NCBI GenBank assembly: GCA_019746155.1
Contig: JAIESJ010000256.1
Location: 1 to 14,952 of the forward strand
Length of the DNA stretch: 14,952 bases
Reading direction: 5' to 3'
DNA from: Burkholderiales bacterium
Lineage (GTDB): Bacteria > Pseudomonadota > Gammaproteobacteria > Burkholderiales > SG8-41
Shown: piece by piece, positions 7,386 through 14,952 of the stretch
How the letters are laid out: each line of letters starts with the position of its first letter
Numbering within the stretch: the stretch's first letter is position 1
Notes under the pieces: model-generated
What the model saw: the letters and a program-made list of their open reading frames with translations, nothing else
What the model was told of the DNA's origin: nothing
Databases searched by the model: none
Position numbers and translations under genes: made by a program

Positions 7386-8509
7386 ACGATCGAGGCGCGG
7401 CGCAGAAGGTCGATGTATTCAAGATCCCCATGGCGGGGCCCGCTGACGTGTCGGGGCTCGCCCGGCTGATCGACCAGGGAGCGCTCGACCCCCGCGCGAT
7501 CGTGGCGATCCTGGGCAAGACCGAGGGCAATGGCTGCGTGAACGACTTCACGCGTGAATACGCCACGGCCGCGCTGGCCGGTTTTCTCGCAGAGCGGCTC
7601 GGGCTCGCCGCCCGCGAAATCGGGTGGCGTATCGCATTCGTGATGTCGGGGGGCACCGAGGGTGTGCTTTCGCCGCACATGACGGTGTTCGCACGGAGCA
7701 TAGCCGACCGTCCCGCTGCATGCGACAAGCGTCTTGCCATCGGGATCGCCTCCACGCGCGAATTTCTTCCGGAAGAGCTGGGGCGCAGCGCCCAGATCAA
7801 GGAGACGGAGATGGCCGTCAAGGCGGCCATGGCGAACGCCGGCATCGAGAACGCCGCGGACGTTCATTTCGTGCAGATCAAGTGCCCGCTGCTCACGACC
7901 GAACGCATGCAAGCGGCGCATGGAAGGAGGAGGAGCGTCGTTACGGAGGATGCCTATGCCTCGATGGGCTATTCGCGCGGCGCCTCGGCGCTCGGTGTCG
8001 CCGTTGCCCTCGGGGAAGTGTCGCGTCCGTCGAGCGACGACATCGTGATGTCGGATTGGAGCGCTTATTCCGCGGTCGCTTCCACATCCGCCGGAATCGA
8101 ACTCATGCGCAACGTCGTCATCCTCATGGGCAACTCGCCCTGGTCCGCGAGCCGCTTCGTGATCGGGCACTCGGTCATGAAGGATGCGATCGATCTGCAA
8201 GGCGTCGTGGCGGCATTCCGCAGCGCCGGCCTAGACTTTGACGCGGCGGGGCGTCTTGCAGACCCGCAGCGGCTGGTGAACGTCTTCGTGAAAGCCGAAG
8301 CCTCTCCCTCGGGCAAGATAAGGGGCGCGCGCCACACGATGCTCGACGACTCGGACATCAACTCGACGCGGCACGCCCGCGCAGCGGTCGGTGGCCTGAT
8401 CGCGGGGGTCAGCGCAACCACACAGGTGTACGTCTCGGGTGGCGCGGAGCATCAGGGCCCCGCGGGCGGGGGACCGATTGCCGTAATCGCCCACGCCGGA
8501 AATGTCTGA
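7382..8509 (+). CDS. atzD: Cyanuric acid amidohydrolase
   Basis: This enzyme hydrolyses cyanuric acid, opening the s-triazine ring to give 1-carboxybiuret. The protein is 375 aa, close to AtzD (about 363) and TrzD (about 370). The fold is three similar repeats forming a barrel with Lys/Ser pairs, and these are visible: Lys46 in GKTEGNGCVNDF with Ser89 in VMSGGTEG; Lys167 in VQIKCPLLT with a serine near 234-236 in ASTSAGIEL; Lys304 in VFVKAEASPSG with Ser352 in VSGGAEHQGP. The glycine-rich end (HQGPAGGGPIAVIA) and the ARHTMLDDSDINSTRH segment are also typical. Barbiturase is the closest alternative, but the atzG, atzE, atzH and atzF neighbours make cyanurate much more likely. The start overlaps the permease stop (ATGA), with AAAGGGGAAG as ribosome site. 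Confidence 0.95.
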   Translation: MNDRGAAQKVDVFKIPMAGPADVSGLARLIDQGALDPRAIVAILGKTEGNGCVNDFTREYATAALAGFLAERLGLAAREIGWRIAFVMSGGTEGVLSPHMTVFARSIADRPAACDKRLAIGIASTREFLPEELGRSAQIKETEMAVKAAMANAGIENAADVHFVQIKCPLLTTERMQAAHGRRRSVVTEDAYASMGYSRGASALGVAVALGEVSRPSSDDIVMSDWSAYSAVASTSAGIELMRNVVILMGNSPWSASRFVIGHSVMKDAIDLQGVVAAFRSAGLDFDAAGRLADPQRLVNVFVKAEASPSGKIRGARHTMLDDSDINSTRHARAAVGGLIAGVSATTQVYVSGGAEHQGPAGGGPIAVIAHAGNV

Positions 8510-8530
8510 ACGCAAAACGGAAGATAACAT

Positions 8531-8713
8531 ATGGAACCCTTCGACGCCGAAACATTCATCCGGGCGGTCGCCCCTTCGATCGGGCTGGAGCTCACACCGC
8601 CTGAAGTGACGGCGGTGGCCGAGCAGTTCAACCGCATTCACGGTTTCGCCGAACCTGTGCTCGCCTTCGGGCTGCAACCCAAGGACGAGCACGTGCTGAG
8701 GTTCGAGCCATGA
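8531..8713 (+). CDS. atzG: AtzG, small DUF4089 partner of AtzE
   Basis: This is a 60-aa protein of the DUF4089/AtzG type. In Pseudomonas ADP AtzG binds AtzE in a GatC-GatA-like complex and is needed to make active 1-carboxybiuret hydrolase. The sequence shows a first helix (FDAETFIRAVAPSIG), an acidic linker, a second helix (PPEVTAVAEQFNRIHGFAEPVL) and a short tail ending RFEP, matching the expected short helical protein. It starts 21 bp after atzD, with ACGGAAG as a modest ribosome site. Its stop overlaps the atzE start (ATGA), consistent with stoichiometric production of the two subunits. Confidence 0.85.
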   Translation: MEPFDAETFIRAVAPSIGLELTPPEVTAVAEQFNRIHGFAEPVLAFGLQPKDEHVLRFEP

Positions 8714-10115
8714 CGACGGGGTTCGCTTCGGCGCTGGAAATCGCGGCAGCCGTGCGGAGCCGCAAAACCGCCGCCGTGGCCGTCGCGCGTGACACACTCG
8801 CCCGTATAGCGGCGCGGAACGCCCGCTACAACGCGTTCACCGCGGTTACCGCCGAGCGCGCGCTCCGCGAAGCGGGGGTCGTCGACACGGCGATCGCTGC
8901 GGGCCGCGATCCGGGGCCTCTCGCGGGCGTCCCCTTTGCCGTGAAGAACCTGTTCGAGGTGCGGGGCCTCATCACACTTGCGGGATCACAGATCAACAGG
9001 GATCACGAACCGGCCCCTGAGGATGCCACCGTCGTGCGCCGGCTACGCGAGGCGGGGGCGGTACTGGTCGGCGCCTTGAACATGGACGAGTACGCCTACG
9101 GTTTCACGACTGAGAACTCGCATTACGGTCCACGCGCAATCCCCACGCGCCAGACCGCATTGCTGGCGGATCCTCGGGCGGATGCGGGGCAGCGGTCGCA
9201 GCGGGGCTCGTACCGCTCGCAGTCGGTTCGGACACCAATGGCTCGGTGCGCGTGCCGAGCGCCCTGTGCGGAATTTTCGGCCTGAAACCGACGTACGGCC
9301 GGCTCAGTCGGGCCGGCTGCTTTCCCTTCGTCGCGAGCTTAGATCACGTTGGACCGTTCGCGAGAACCGCGGCGGATCTCGCGGCCACCTACGACGCAAT
9401 GCAGGGCGCCGATGATCGCGATCCTGCGTGCGCCGCTCGCTCCGTCGAACATACGGTCGACAAACTCATGCTGGGAACGGAAGGGCTGCGAATCGGCCTG
9501 CTCGAAGGCTATTTCGCGGAAAACGCGGAGTCGGAGGCTTGGGCAGTCGTCGAGGAGGCGGCGCGTGTGCTGGACGTCACCCGCAGGGTAGTACTGCCCG
9601 AAGTGGAGCAGGCCCGTGCTGCCGCATTCTTGATCACCGCCTCCGAGGGTGGCCAGCTCCATCTGCCCAATCTCAGGACCCGGCGAGACGACTTTGACCC
9701 GTTGATACGCGAACGGCTGATGGCGGGGGCCATGGTACCGGCAGCATGGTACCTCCAGGCGCAGCGCTTCCGCCGGTGGTTCATGCAGCGGGTACGTGAG
9801 GTGTACCGGGATGTGGACGTGCTGCTGGCGCCCGCGACTCCCTGCTCGGCCACGCTCATCGGTCAGGAACGCATGTCGATCCGCGGACGGGAAGTTCCCG
9901 TCCGACCAAACATGGGACTACTCACGCAGCCCCTTTCTTTTATCGGCCTTCCGATTGTGGCCGCTCCCCTGAAGACGCCAGGAGAACTGCCGCTCGGCGT
10001 GCAGATCGTTGCGCCGGCGTGGCGGGAAGATCTTTGCCTGCGCGTCGCCAGCGCGCTGGAGCACCTTGGGGTGGCGCACGCGAAGATCCCGGCTTGCGAG
10101 GAGGTCGCAGCATGA
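8710..10115 (+). CDS. atzE: 1-carboxybiuret hydrolase subunit AtzE, interrupted by an apparent 1-base deletion
   Basis: AtzE is an amidase-signature enzyme that deaminates 1-carboxybiuret to 1,3-dicarboxyurea. Lys79 (GVPFAVKNLFE) is in the first frame, which is good family sequence up to HYGP at about 9132. One base over, from 9135, the sequence reads RNPHAPDRIAGGSSGGCG and then VGSDTNGSVRVPSALCGIFG, so cis-Ser and nucleophile Ser are both in the second frame. That frame continues to the stop at 10113-10115. Adding one base (for example a third C at 9130-9131, giving HYGPTRNP) restores about 468 aa, near AtzE's 457. As written, the first frame would end at 9285 in a 191-aa inactive product. 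Every conserved block survives on both sides, so the lesion is recent or a sequence error. The stop overlaps atzH (ATGATG). Confidence 0.9.
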
Positions 10116-10492
10116 TGGAAATCAACCTGCCGGACGTGATTGCCGAGGTCCGGGCCGCATTCGAACGGTACGAGCGCGCGGTAGTCGAGAATGACGTGGC
10201 GACGCTAGACGAACTGTTCTGGAACAGTCCGCACACCATCCGCTACGGCGCGACCGAATTGCTCTACGGCTACGACGAAATCGCGCGCTTCCGCGCAGCG
10301 CGCCCGGCGGCAGGTCTCGCGCGCACCGTCGAACGCCAAGTCATCACCACCTTCGGCCGTGATTTCGCCACTGCCAGCATCCATTTCCAGCGCAACGGGC
10401 GCACCGGCCGCCAGATGCAGACCTGGGTGCGCATGCCGAAAGGCTGGCGCGTGGTTGCGGCCCACGTCAGCAACATGGAAGAGAGCACATGA
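10112..10492 (+). CDS. atzH: AtzH, DUF3225/SnoaL-fold 1,3-dicarboxyurea amidohydrolase
   Basis: This is a 126-aa protein of the DUF3225 family (SnoaL/NTF2-like cone fold). In Pseudomonas ADP AtzH converts 1,3-dicarboxyurea, the AtzE product, to allophanate for AtzF. The two residues reported as essential there, Tyr22 and Arg46, have equivalents at Tyr20 (FERYERAV) and Arg44 (HTIRYGATE) with the same spacing of 24. GAGGAGG at 10098-10104 fits a start at the first of two adjacent ATGs (10112, or 10115). The start overlaps the atzE stop, and its own stop overlaps the next ABC ATPase start (ATGA). Glycine codon use here resembles atzF and the second transporter more than atzDGE. Confidence 0.9.
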   Translation: MMEINLPDVIAEVRAAFERYERAVVENDVATLDELFWNSPHTIRYGATELLYGYDEIARFRAARPAAGLARTVERQVITTFGRDFATASIHFQRNGRTGRQMQTWVRMPKGWRVVAAHVSNMEEST

Positions 10493-11304
10493 GCGCGCAA
10501 ACCGAACCCAGGCTGCGGCCGGTTCCCGCCGAACAAGCGGTTCACGGACGCCAGACCTACATCACCGTACGCGGACTGTCCAAGCAGTTCGCGGGCAGCC
10601 CGCTGTACGCCGACTTCAATCTCGACATACCGCAGGGGAAATTTACCTCGATCTTCGGCCCCAACGGCTGCGGCAAATCGACGCTCATCAACATGATCGC
10701 GGGGCTGACGCCGGTCGACGCGGGCGACATCCTGTTCGACGGCAAGACACTCAAGGAAACGACGATCGGCTACGTGTTCCAGAATTACCGCGACGCGCTG
10801 CTGCCATGGAAGCGTGCGCTCGACAACATCAAGTATCCGCTTGAAATAGCCGGAAAAAGCAAATCCGAGCGCACCCGCAGGGTCGAGGAGCTGATCGCCT
10901 CTTTCGACATCAGGTTCGATCTCAGCCGTTATCCCTACGAGCTCTCGGGCGGCCAGCAGCAGTTGGTTTCCATTATGCGCGCGCTGGCGCCGCATCCCGA
11001 GGTGCTATTCCTCGACGAGCCGTTCTCGGCGCTCGATTACGAAATGACGCTGTTCATCCGCGACAAGCTGCAGGAAATCTTCCGCGCGACCGGCGTCACC
11101 ATGCTGCTGGTGTCACACGACCTCGAGGAAGCGGTCTATCTCGCCGACCGGGTGCTGCTGCTCACCAAGCGGCCGACGCAGGTCGCGGAGACCGTCCACT
11201 TTCACGCGCCGCGCCCGCGCGATGCGGACACGCTGTCCACCGAGGACTTCATCCGCACCAAGGCACGTTGTCTGGAAATATTTCAGCGTGAGGTGCGCAG
11301 ATGA
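10489..11304 (+). CDS. NitT/TauT-type ABC transporter ATPase (second system)
   Basis: This is the ATPase subunit of a second importer, 271 aa. Motifs are complete: Walker A GPNGCGKST at 57-65, Q-loop Gln98, signature LSGGQQQ at 152-158, Walker B VLFLDE at 172-177, and switch His210 in VSHDLEEA. A ~24-residue hydrophilic N-terminal extension precedes the core. The start overlaps the atzH stop and the stop overlaps the permease start, both as ATGA, so AtzH and this transporter are translationally linked. It is clearly not a recent copy of the ATPase at 5827, since loops and linkers differ throughout. The substrate is unknown; coupling to atzH suggests a ureide or related nitrogen compound. Confidence 0.92.
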   Translation: MSAQTEPRLRPVPAEQAVHGRQTYITVRGLSKQFAGSPLYADFNLDIPQGKFTSIFGPNGCGKSTLINMIAGLTPVDAGDILFDGKTLKETTIGYVFQNYRDALLPWKRALDNIKYPLEIAGKSKSERTRRVEELIASFDIRFDLSRYPYELSGGQQQLVSIMRALAPHPEVLFLDEPFSALDYEMTLFIRDKLQEIFRATGVTMLLVSHDLEEAVYLADRVLLLTKRPTQVAETVHFHAPRPRDADTLSTEDFIRTKARCLEIFQREVRR

Positions 11305-12131
11305 AGCTGCTGCCCGACTACCGGCGCTGGCTGCGCGCCGGTATCGTCTCCCCGGAGCAAACCGCCGGCGCGACGGCAGGATTCTCACGGCTGCGCACGG
11401 TGCTGATCGGACCGCTCGCGCTGGTGGCCGTATGGTGGCTTGCGTTCGACGCGCAATGGGTAAGCCATAAACTGCTGCCCAGCCCGTGGACCACTGTGCA
11501 GTCGCTGTGGGAAAGCGTGGCGAGCGGCGCCATGACCAAGGATTTTCTGAGCACGTTCAACCGCACGCTGTCCGCGTTTGCCATTGCGGCAGTCGCCGGC
11601 ATTCCGGTCGGCATCTTGTTCGGCTCCAACCAGAAAATCTATCGCTCCATCGAGTTTCTGGTCGACTTTTTCCGTTCGACGCCCGCTACCGCGATGTTTC
11701 CCCTATTCCTGCTCATTTTCGGCATCGGCGATTTCGCCAAGATTGCAGTGGCCGCGTTCGCCGCCTGGCTGGTGGTGGTATTCAACGTCGCCTACGGCGT
11801 GATGAATGCGCGCCAGACCCGCATCCTGGCCGCGCGCGTCATGGGCGCATCGAGCTGGCGCGTGTTCCGCGACGTGATGTTCTTCGAATCGCTCCCCCAG
11901 ACCTTCATCGGCCTGCGCATGGCGGTGTCGGTGGCGCTGGTCGTCATCATCGTCGCCGAGATGTTCATCGGTTCGAGCGATGGTCTGGGGCGACGCATCA
12001 TCGATTCGCAGCAGGTATTCGATCTGCAGCAGATGTACGCCTCGATCATCGCCAGCGGCGTGATGGGTTACGGGGTAAACCTGTTTTTCCTGGCCATCGA
12101 GAAATGGCTGGTGCATTGGTCGGGGAAATGA
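11301..12131 (+). CDS. NitT/TauT-type ABC transporter permease (second system)
   Basis: This is an inner-membrane permease of 276 aa. After a ~30-residue hydrophilic N-terminus, hydrophobic segments lie around 33-50, 91-108, 129-143, 147-165, 203-222 and 246-266. The EAA loop is clear at 175-199: ILAARVMGASSWRVFRDVMF followed by FESLP, with the canonical central Gly183 and the terminal Pro. It overlaps the ATPase stop as ATGA and is followed after 28 bp by its binding protein. Together these form a standard importer with gene order ATPase-permease-binding protein, the reverse of the first system, where the binding protein is first. Confidence 0.92.
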   Translation: MKLLPDYRRWLRAGIVSPEQTAGATAGFSRLRTVLIGPLALVAVWWLAFDAQWVSHKLLPSPWTTVQSLWESVASGAMTKDFLSTFNRTLSAFAIAAVAGIPVGILFGSNQKIYRSIEFLVDFFRSTPATAMFPLFLLIFGIGDFAKIAVAAFAAWLVVVFNVAYGVMNARQTRILAARVMGASSWRVFRDVMFFESLPQTFIGLRMAVSVALVVIIVAEMFIGSSDGLGRRIIDSQQVFDLQQMYASIIASGVMGYGVNLFFLAIEKWLVHWSGK

Positions 12132-12159
12132 TTTCGTCATCGGTAAAAGGAGAACTGTC

Positions 12160-13134
12160 ATGAAGTATGTGTGGATAGTGTTTCTGGGCATGCTGACCGC
12201 GGCGCCCGCACCGGCGCAGCAGAAAATGGAGAAAGTCGTAGCGTCGTGGCTGCCGATCATGCAGACCATGGCTTACTATGTTGCGCTCGAAGAAAAGCTG
12301 TTCGAGAAAGCGGGTATCGAGATCGATTCCAAGATGTTCCAGAACCCGAATCAGATCATCGATTCCCTGGTCGCGGGCCAGGCTGATTTCGGCCCGCCTG
12401 GCGCCGCCGCCGGCATCACCGTGCTCGCCGAATCGCGCTACCCCGGTACCTTCAAGGTATTCGGGCTGCAGGGCGGCGGCATCAAGGTGAAACTCATAAA
12501 TGACGGCTTGATCGTCAAGAACGATTCCACCATACAGTCGTTCAAGGACCTAAAGGGAAAATCGCTGGGCCATCTGCCAGGCATCCAGTGGCGCACCATC
12601 TCGCGCCACGTGGTACGCAGCAACGGCCTGGATCCTGACAAGGACGTGCGCCTGCAGGAGGTCGCCGTCGCATTGCAGGTGCCTTCGGTCGTTGCCGGCA
12701 CGGTGGACGCCACGCTGTCGCTCGAACCGGTGGGCTCGATCGCCATCGCTTCCAAGGAAGCCCAGCGCGCCATGACCAATCCCGTGGCTATGTTCATCGC
12801 CGACCCTTTCTATTCCGGTGTCTCGGTGCTCACTGCCAAATTCATCAAGGAACGGCCGGCAGTGGCAAGAAAAGTGGTCGAGGTGCTCGACCAGGCGACC
12901 GATCTCGCGATGAAGGACTTCGACAAGTACCGGCCCATCATTTCCAAGTACACCGCGATCAAACCCGACCAGGTGAAACTGGTCGCACAGCCCTACCTGC
13001 GCGGCTTCAAGGATCTGAACGACACCGACATCAAGTCGTACCAAGCTCTGGTCGACGTGTTCCACAAGGAAGGCGTGCTCAAGGAGCGCTTCGACGTCGG
13101 CAAGATCCTGCTCAAACCGTCGGACCTGAAATAA
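12160..13134 (+). CDS. NitT/TauT-type ABC transporter substrate-binding protein (second system)
   Basis: This is a 324-aa exported binding protein. A short Sec signal peptide (MKYVWIVFLGMLTAAPAPAQ) ends near residue 19-20. The mature part has the SsuA/NMT1-like pattern: VVASWLPIMQTMAYYVALEE followed by KLFEKAGIEI, then DSLVAGQADFG and FKDLKGKSLG. This pattern belongs to proteins binding nitrate, sulfonates, nitriles, aromatic acids and similar ligands, so the ligand cannot be named. A strong AAAAGGAG lies at 12145-12152, 7 nt before the ATG. The nitrilase-family gene follows after only 12 bp, which suggests a nitrile, amide or N-carbamoyl compound as a possible ligand in addition to a ureide. 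Confidence 0.88.
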   Translation: MKYVWIVFLGMLTAAPAPAQQKMEKVVASWLPIMQTMAYYVALEEKLFEKAGIEIDSKMFQNPNQIIDSLVAGQADFGPPGAAAGITVLAESRYPGTFKVFGLQGGGIKVKLINDGLIVKNDSTIQSFKDLKGKSLGHLPGIQWRTISRHVVRSNGLDPDKDVRLQEVAVALQVPSVVAGTVDATLSLEPVGSIAIASKEAQRAMTNPVAMFIADPFYSGVSVLTAKFIKERPAVARKVVEVLDQATDLAMKDFDKYRPIISKYTAIKPDQVKLVAQPYLRGFKDLNDTDIKSYQALVDVFHKEGVLKERFDVGKILLKPSDLK

Positions 13135-13146
13135 CCGGAGATGATC

Positions 13147-14738
13147 ATGGCAGCCAAACGATTTCGCGCGGCAGTGGTGCAAACGCTCGCCGTGCTCGGC
13201 GGCCTCGACGCCAACATCGCGCTCCTGACGCGCTACACCGAGGAAGCGGTGCGCCTGGGCAGCCGACTCGTCGTTTTTCCCGAATGCATGAATACGGGAT
13301 ATCTATTTGATTCAAAGGAACATTGTTCAAAACTCGCCGAGCCCCTCAACGGCCGCTACGTGCAGGCGATGGCGGAGCTTGCCAAGAAGTACCGCATCCA
13401 CATCGCGAGCGGCGTCACGGAGACAGACCCGAAGACCGGCAAGCTCTTCAACAGCGGCATCCTGCTCGATTCGCGCGGCGAGCTCGCGCTGCATTATCAC
13501 AAGCAGTTCCTCGCCACTCACGACCAGAACTGGTTCGAGTTCGGCGAGAACGGCTGCCCGGTCGTCGATACCGAGTTGGGCCGCATCGGGCTCTTGATCT
13601 GCTTCGACGGCCGCATCCCCGAGATCGCGCGCTGCCTCGCCTTGCAGGGCGCCGAGATCATCGTCGACATGGCCAACTTCTTCGCCATGGACCAGGCCGA
13701 GATGTGGGTGCCGGCGCGCGCGTTCGAGAACGGCGTGTGGTTCGTCGCCGCCACCAAGGCGGGCGTGGAACGCAGCATCTACTATCCTGGCGGCAGCATG
13801 ATCGTCGCGCCCACCGGCGACGTGGTGGCGAAGCTGCCGTATGACGTGCACGGCATCACCAGCGCCGAGATCGATACCGGCGCCGCATCCTACAAGAAAT
13901 GGCCGTCCGGCGGCGACAAGTTCGCCGATCGCCGTCCCGAGCTCTACGGGCTGCTCACCAAGCCGTTCAAGGAAACGCCGCTCGCGCCCCTGCTCGATAA
14001 GCCGCTCGTGCCGGAGCAGGCGACGACCAAGGCCGCCGCGGTGCAGGCGCACATGACGAGCCGCGTGCGCAGCGTGGACGCCGCGCTCGACATGGCCTCG
14101 CACACCGCCCGGCTCGGCGCCAAAGTGATCGTGCTGCCGCAGCATTTCAACATCGACACCTGGCTGCCCGACGCTTTCCAGGCGGGTGCGGCCGCCAAGA
14201 ACACTGCGTCCGTGCTCGACCGCGCCGGCCAGATCTGCAAGACCTACGAGTGCGCGCTGGTGGTGCCGGTGATGGAAGCGACCGGCAGCGGCATCACGCC
14301 GACGGCGGTGCTCATCGGCCCTGACGGCAGGACGGTCGGGCGCTACCAGCAGGTGCATCTCGAGCCCGAGGTCCGCAACTGGGCCGCCGTGGGAACCGAG
14401 TTCAAGGTGTTCGATACGCCCTTCGGCAGGATCGGCATGATGTTGGGCTACGACGGCCTGTTCCCGGAGACGGCGCGCATGCTGACGCTCGCGGGCGCCG
14501 ATATCATCACCTGGTCGTGCGCGTGGCGCCATCGCTACGAGCGCGAGCTGCTTGCCGTACCTAAAGCCGAGGACAACCGCGTGTTCGTGGTGTGCGCGAA
14601 CCGCACCGATTGCCCCTACCCGGGGGGGTCGCTGGTGATCGCCCCCGCCGGCTTCCCGCACTGGGACATCAACGTCTCGGCGCCGCCCGTCATCGCGACC
14701 ATGCGATCAAGACATGGCGCTTCAAACAACGATTCTAG
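13147..14738 (+). CDS. Tandem nitrilase/CN-hydrolase protein, second domain lacking catalytic residues; 3' frameshift likely
   Basis: Two carbon-nitrogen hydrolase domains are fused. Domain 1 (residues ~5-250) has the complete Glu-Lys-Cys triad: Glu46 in VVFPECMNTGY, Lys119 in HYHKQFL, Cys152 in GLLICFDGRIPE. Domain 2 (~295 to end) aligns block for block, but the three positions are Gln332 (VLPQHFN), Gln402 (RYQQVHL) and Gly434 (GMMLGYDGLFPE). CGGAG at 13136-13140 is 6 nt before the chosen ATG; an ATG at 13141 is too close to it. The frame has no stop before the window end and would run through the next gene. One added base near 14701-14704 gives an end IKTWRFKQRF and a TAG at 14736-14738, placed just before the next ribosome site. 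That implies about 530 aa. Domain 1 probably cleaves an amide, nitrile or carbamoyl substrate brought in by the adjoining transporter. Confidence 0.85.
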
Positions 14739-14749
14739 GGAGAGACGCC

Positions 14750-14952
14750 ATGACGACCAAAGCCACGCCCTTGTTCTGTCTCGTCGCCGCCGGGCTGCTC
14801 GCACCCGGCCTCGCGGCAGCCGCCGACATGCGGCTGATGACCGGCCCGCAGGGCGGCGTCTGGGTGCCGCTCGGCGGCCAGCTCAAGGATCTCTGGGAGA
14901 AGGCGGTGCCCGGTCTTGCCGTGCAGGCGCTGCCCGGCGCCGGCATCGCCAA
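14750..14952 (+). CDS. TAXI-family TRAP transporter solute-binding protein, N-terminal part (partial)
   Basis: The 67 visible residues show a Sec signal peptide (MTTKATPLFCLVAAGLLAPG, likely cut after LAAAA near residue 25). The TAXI-family opening follows, MRLMTGPQGGVWVPLGGQL with LKDLWEKAVPG after it, where TGpqGGvwvPLGG corresponds to the conserved TGGxxGxYyPlG motif. TAXI proteins are periplasmic receptors for TRAP transporters of organic acids such as glutamate or 2-oxoglutarate. AGGGAGAG at 14737-14744 is the ribosome site, with the ATG at 14750. It continues beyond the window. It would be a third uptake system in the array, though membership in the same operon is not proven. Confidence 0.8.
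   Translation, partial: MTTKATPLFCLVAAGLLAPGLAAAADMRLMTGPQGGVWVPLGGQLKDLWEKAVPGLAVQALPGAGIA

Noticed and set aside
9129..9136. Programmed ribosomal frameshift in atzE
   Set aside because: No slippery heptamer or obvious downstream structure, and close family members are single-frame; a deletion or sequence error is simpler.
9246..10115. A separate short amidase gene starting at 9246
   Set aside because: Conserved amidase sequence in the same frame extends upstream to 9135 and includes the catalytic serines, so this is the second half of a frameshifted atzE.
4859..13134. The two ABC transporters as a recent duplication
   Set aside because: Gene order differs and the ATPases, permeases and binding proteins diverge along their whole length outside the common motifs.
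13327..14661. Long open frame of 444 codons on the minus strand across the nitrilase gene
   Set aside because: It is rich in His, Arg and Gly with no recognisable motifs and mirrors the third-position bias of the plus-strand gene, which has clear nitrilase motifs in the same region.

Overview
The window looks like a chromosomal piece of a high-GC betaproteobacterium (probably Burkholderiales-like). I infer this from the GC-rich codon use, the class II fumarase and fused MaeB-type malic enzyme, and the many NitT/TauT and TRAP-type uptake genes. No rRNA, tRNA, CRISPR or insertion sequence was seen.

Layout. The left part, on the minus strand, is housekeeping carbon metabolism: the start of fumC (cut by the window edge and carrying an apparent 1-base frameshift), a small intergenic heptamer repeat, and maeB. 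A divergent 259-bp control region follows. From about 2942 to the end everything is on the plus strand and forms one long, tightly packed array: atzF, a first NitT/TauT ABC transporter (binding protein, ATPase, permease), atzD, atzG, atzE (1-base frameshift), atzH, a second NitT/TauT ABC transporter (ATPase, permease, binding protein), a tandem-domain nitrilase-family protein, and the start of a TAXI-type TRAP binding protein.

Function. The genes encode a complete cyanuric acid mineralisation route. AtzD opens the s-triazine ring, AtzG/AtzE hydrolyse 1-carboxybiuret, AtzH takes 1,3-dicarboxyurea to allophanate, and AtzF breaks allophanate into ammonia and CO2. The order D-G-E-H matches the plasmid operon atzDGEHF of Pseudomonas sp. 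ADP. Here, however, atzF is first, and two complete ABC importers are built in, one before D and one after H. The array reads as a nitrogen-scavenging locus for cyanurate and probably related ureides, amides or nitriles.

Regulation. The control region upstream of atzF holds a textbook nitrogen-control layout: two NtrC-type dyads 20 bp apart, an IHF-like site, a consensus sigma-54 -24/-12 element, and a 12-bp GntR-type palindrome starting at the predicted transcription start. This suggests activation by nitrogen limitation plus a local repressor that is not encoded in the window.

History. The stretch from about 4800 to 10111 uses more GGG glycine codons than its flanks. It begins just after a truncated reading frame with a twin-arginine leader, as if a transporter-atzDGE module had been placed between atzF and atzH of an older operon. 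Three genes (fumC, atzE, nitrilase) each look one base short. This may be assembly error rather than biology, and it affects how atzE should be read.
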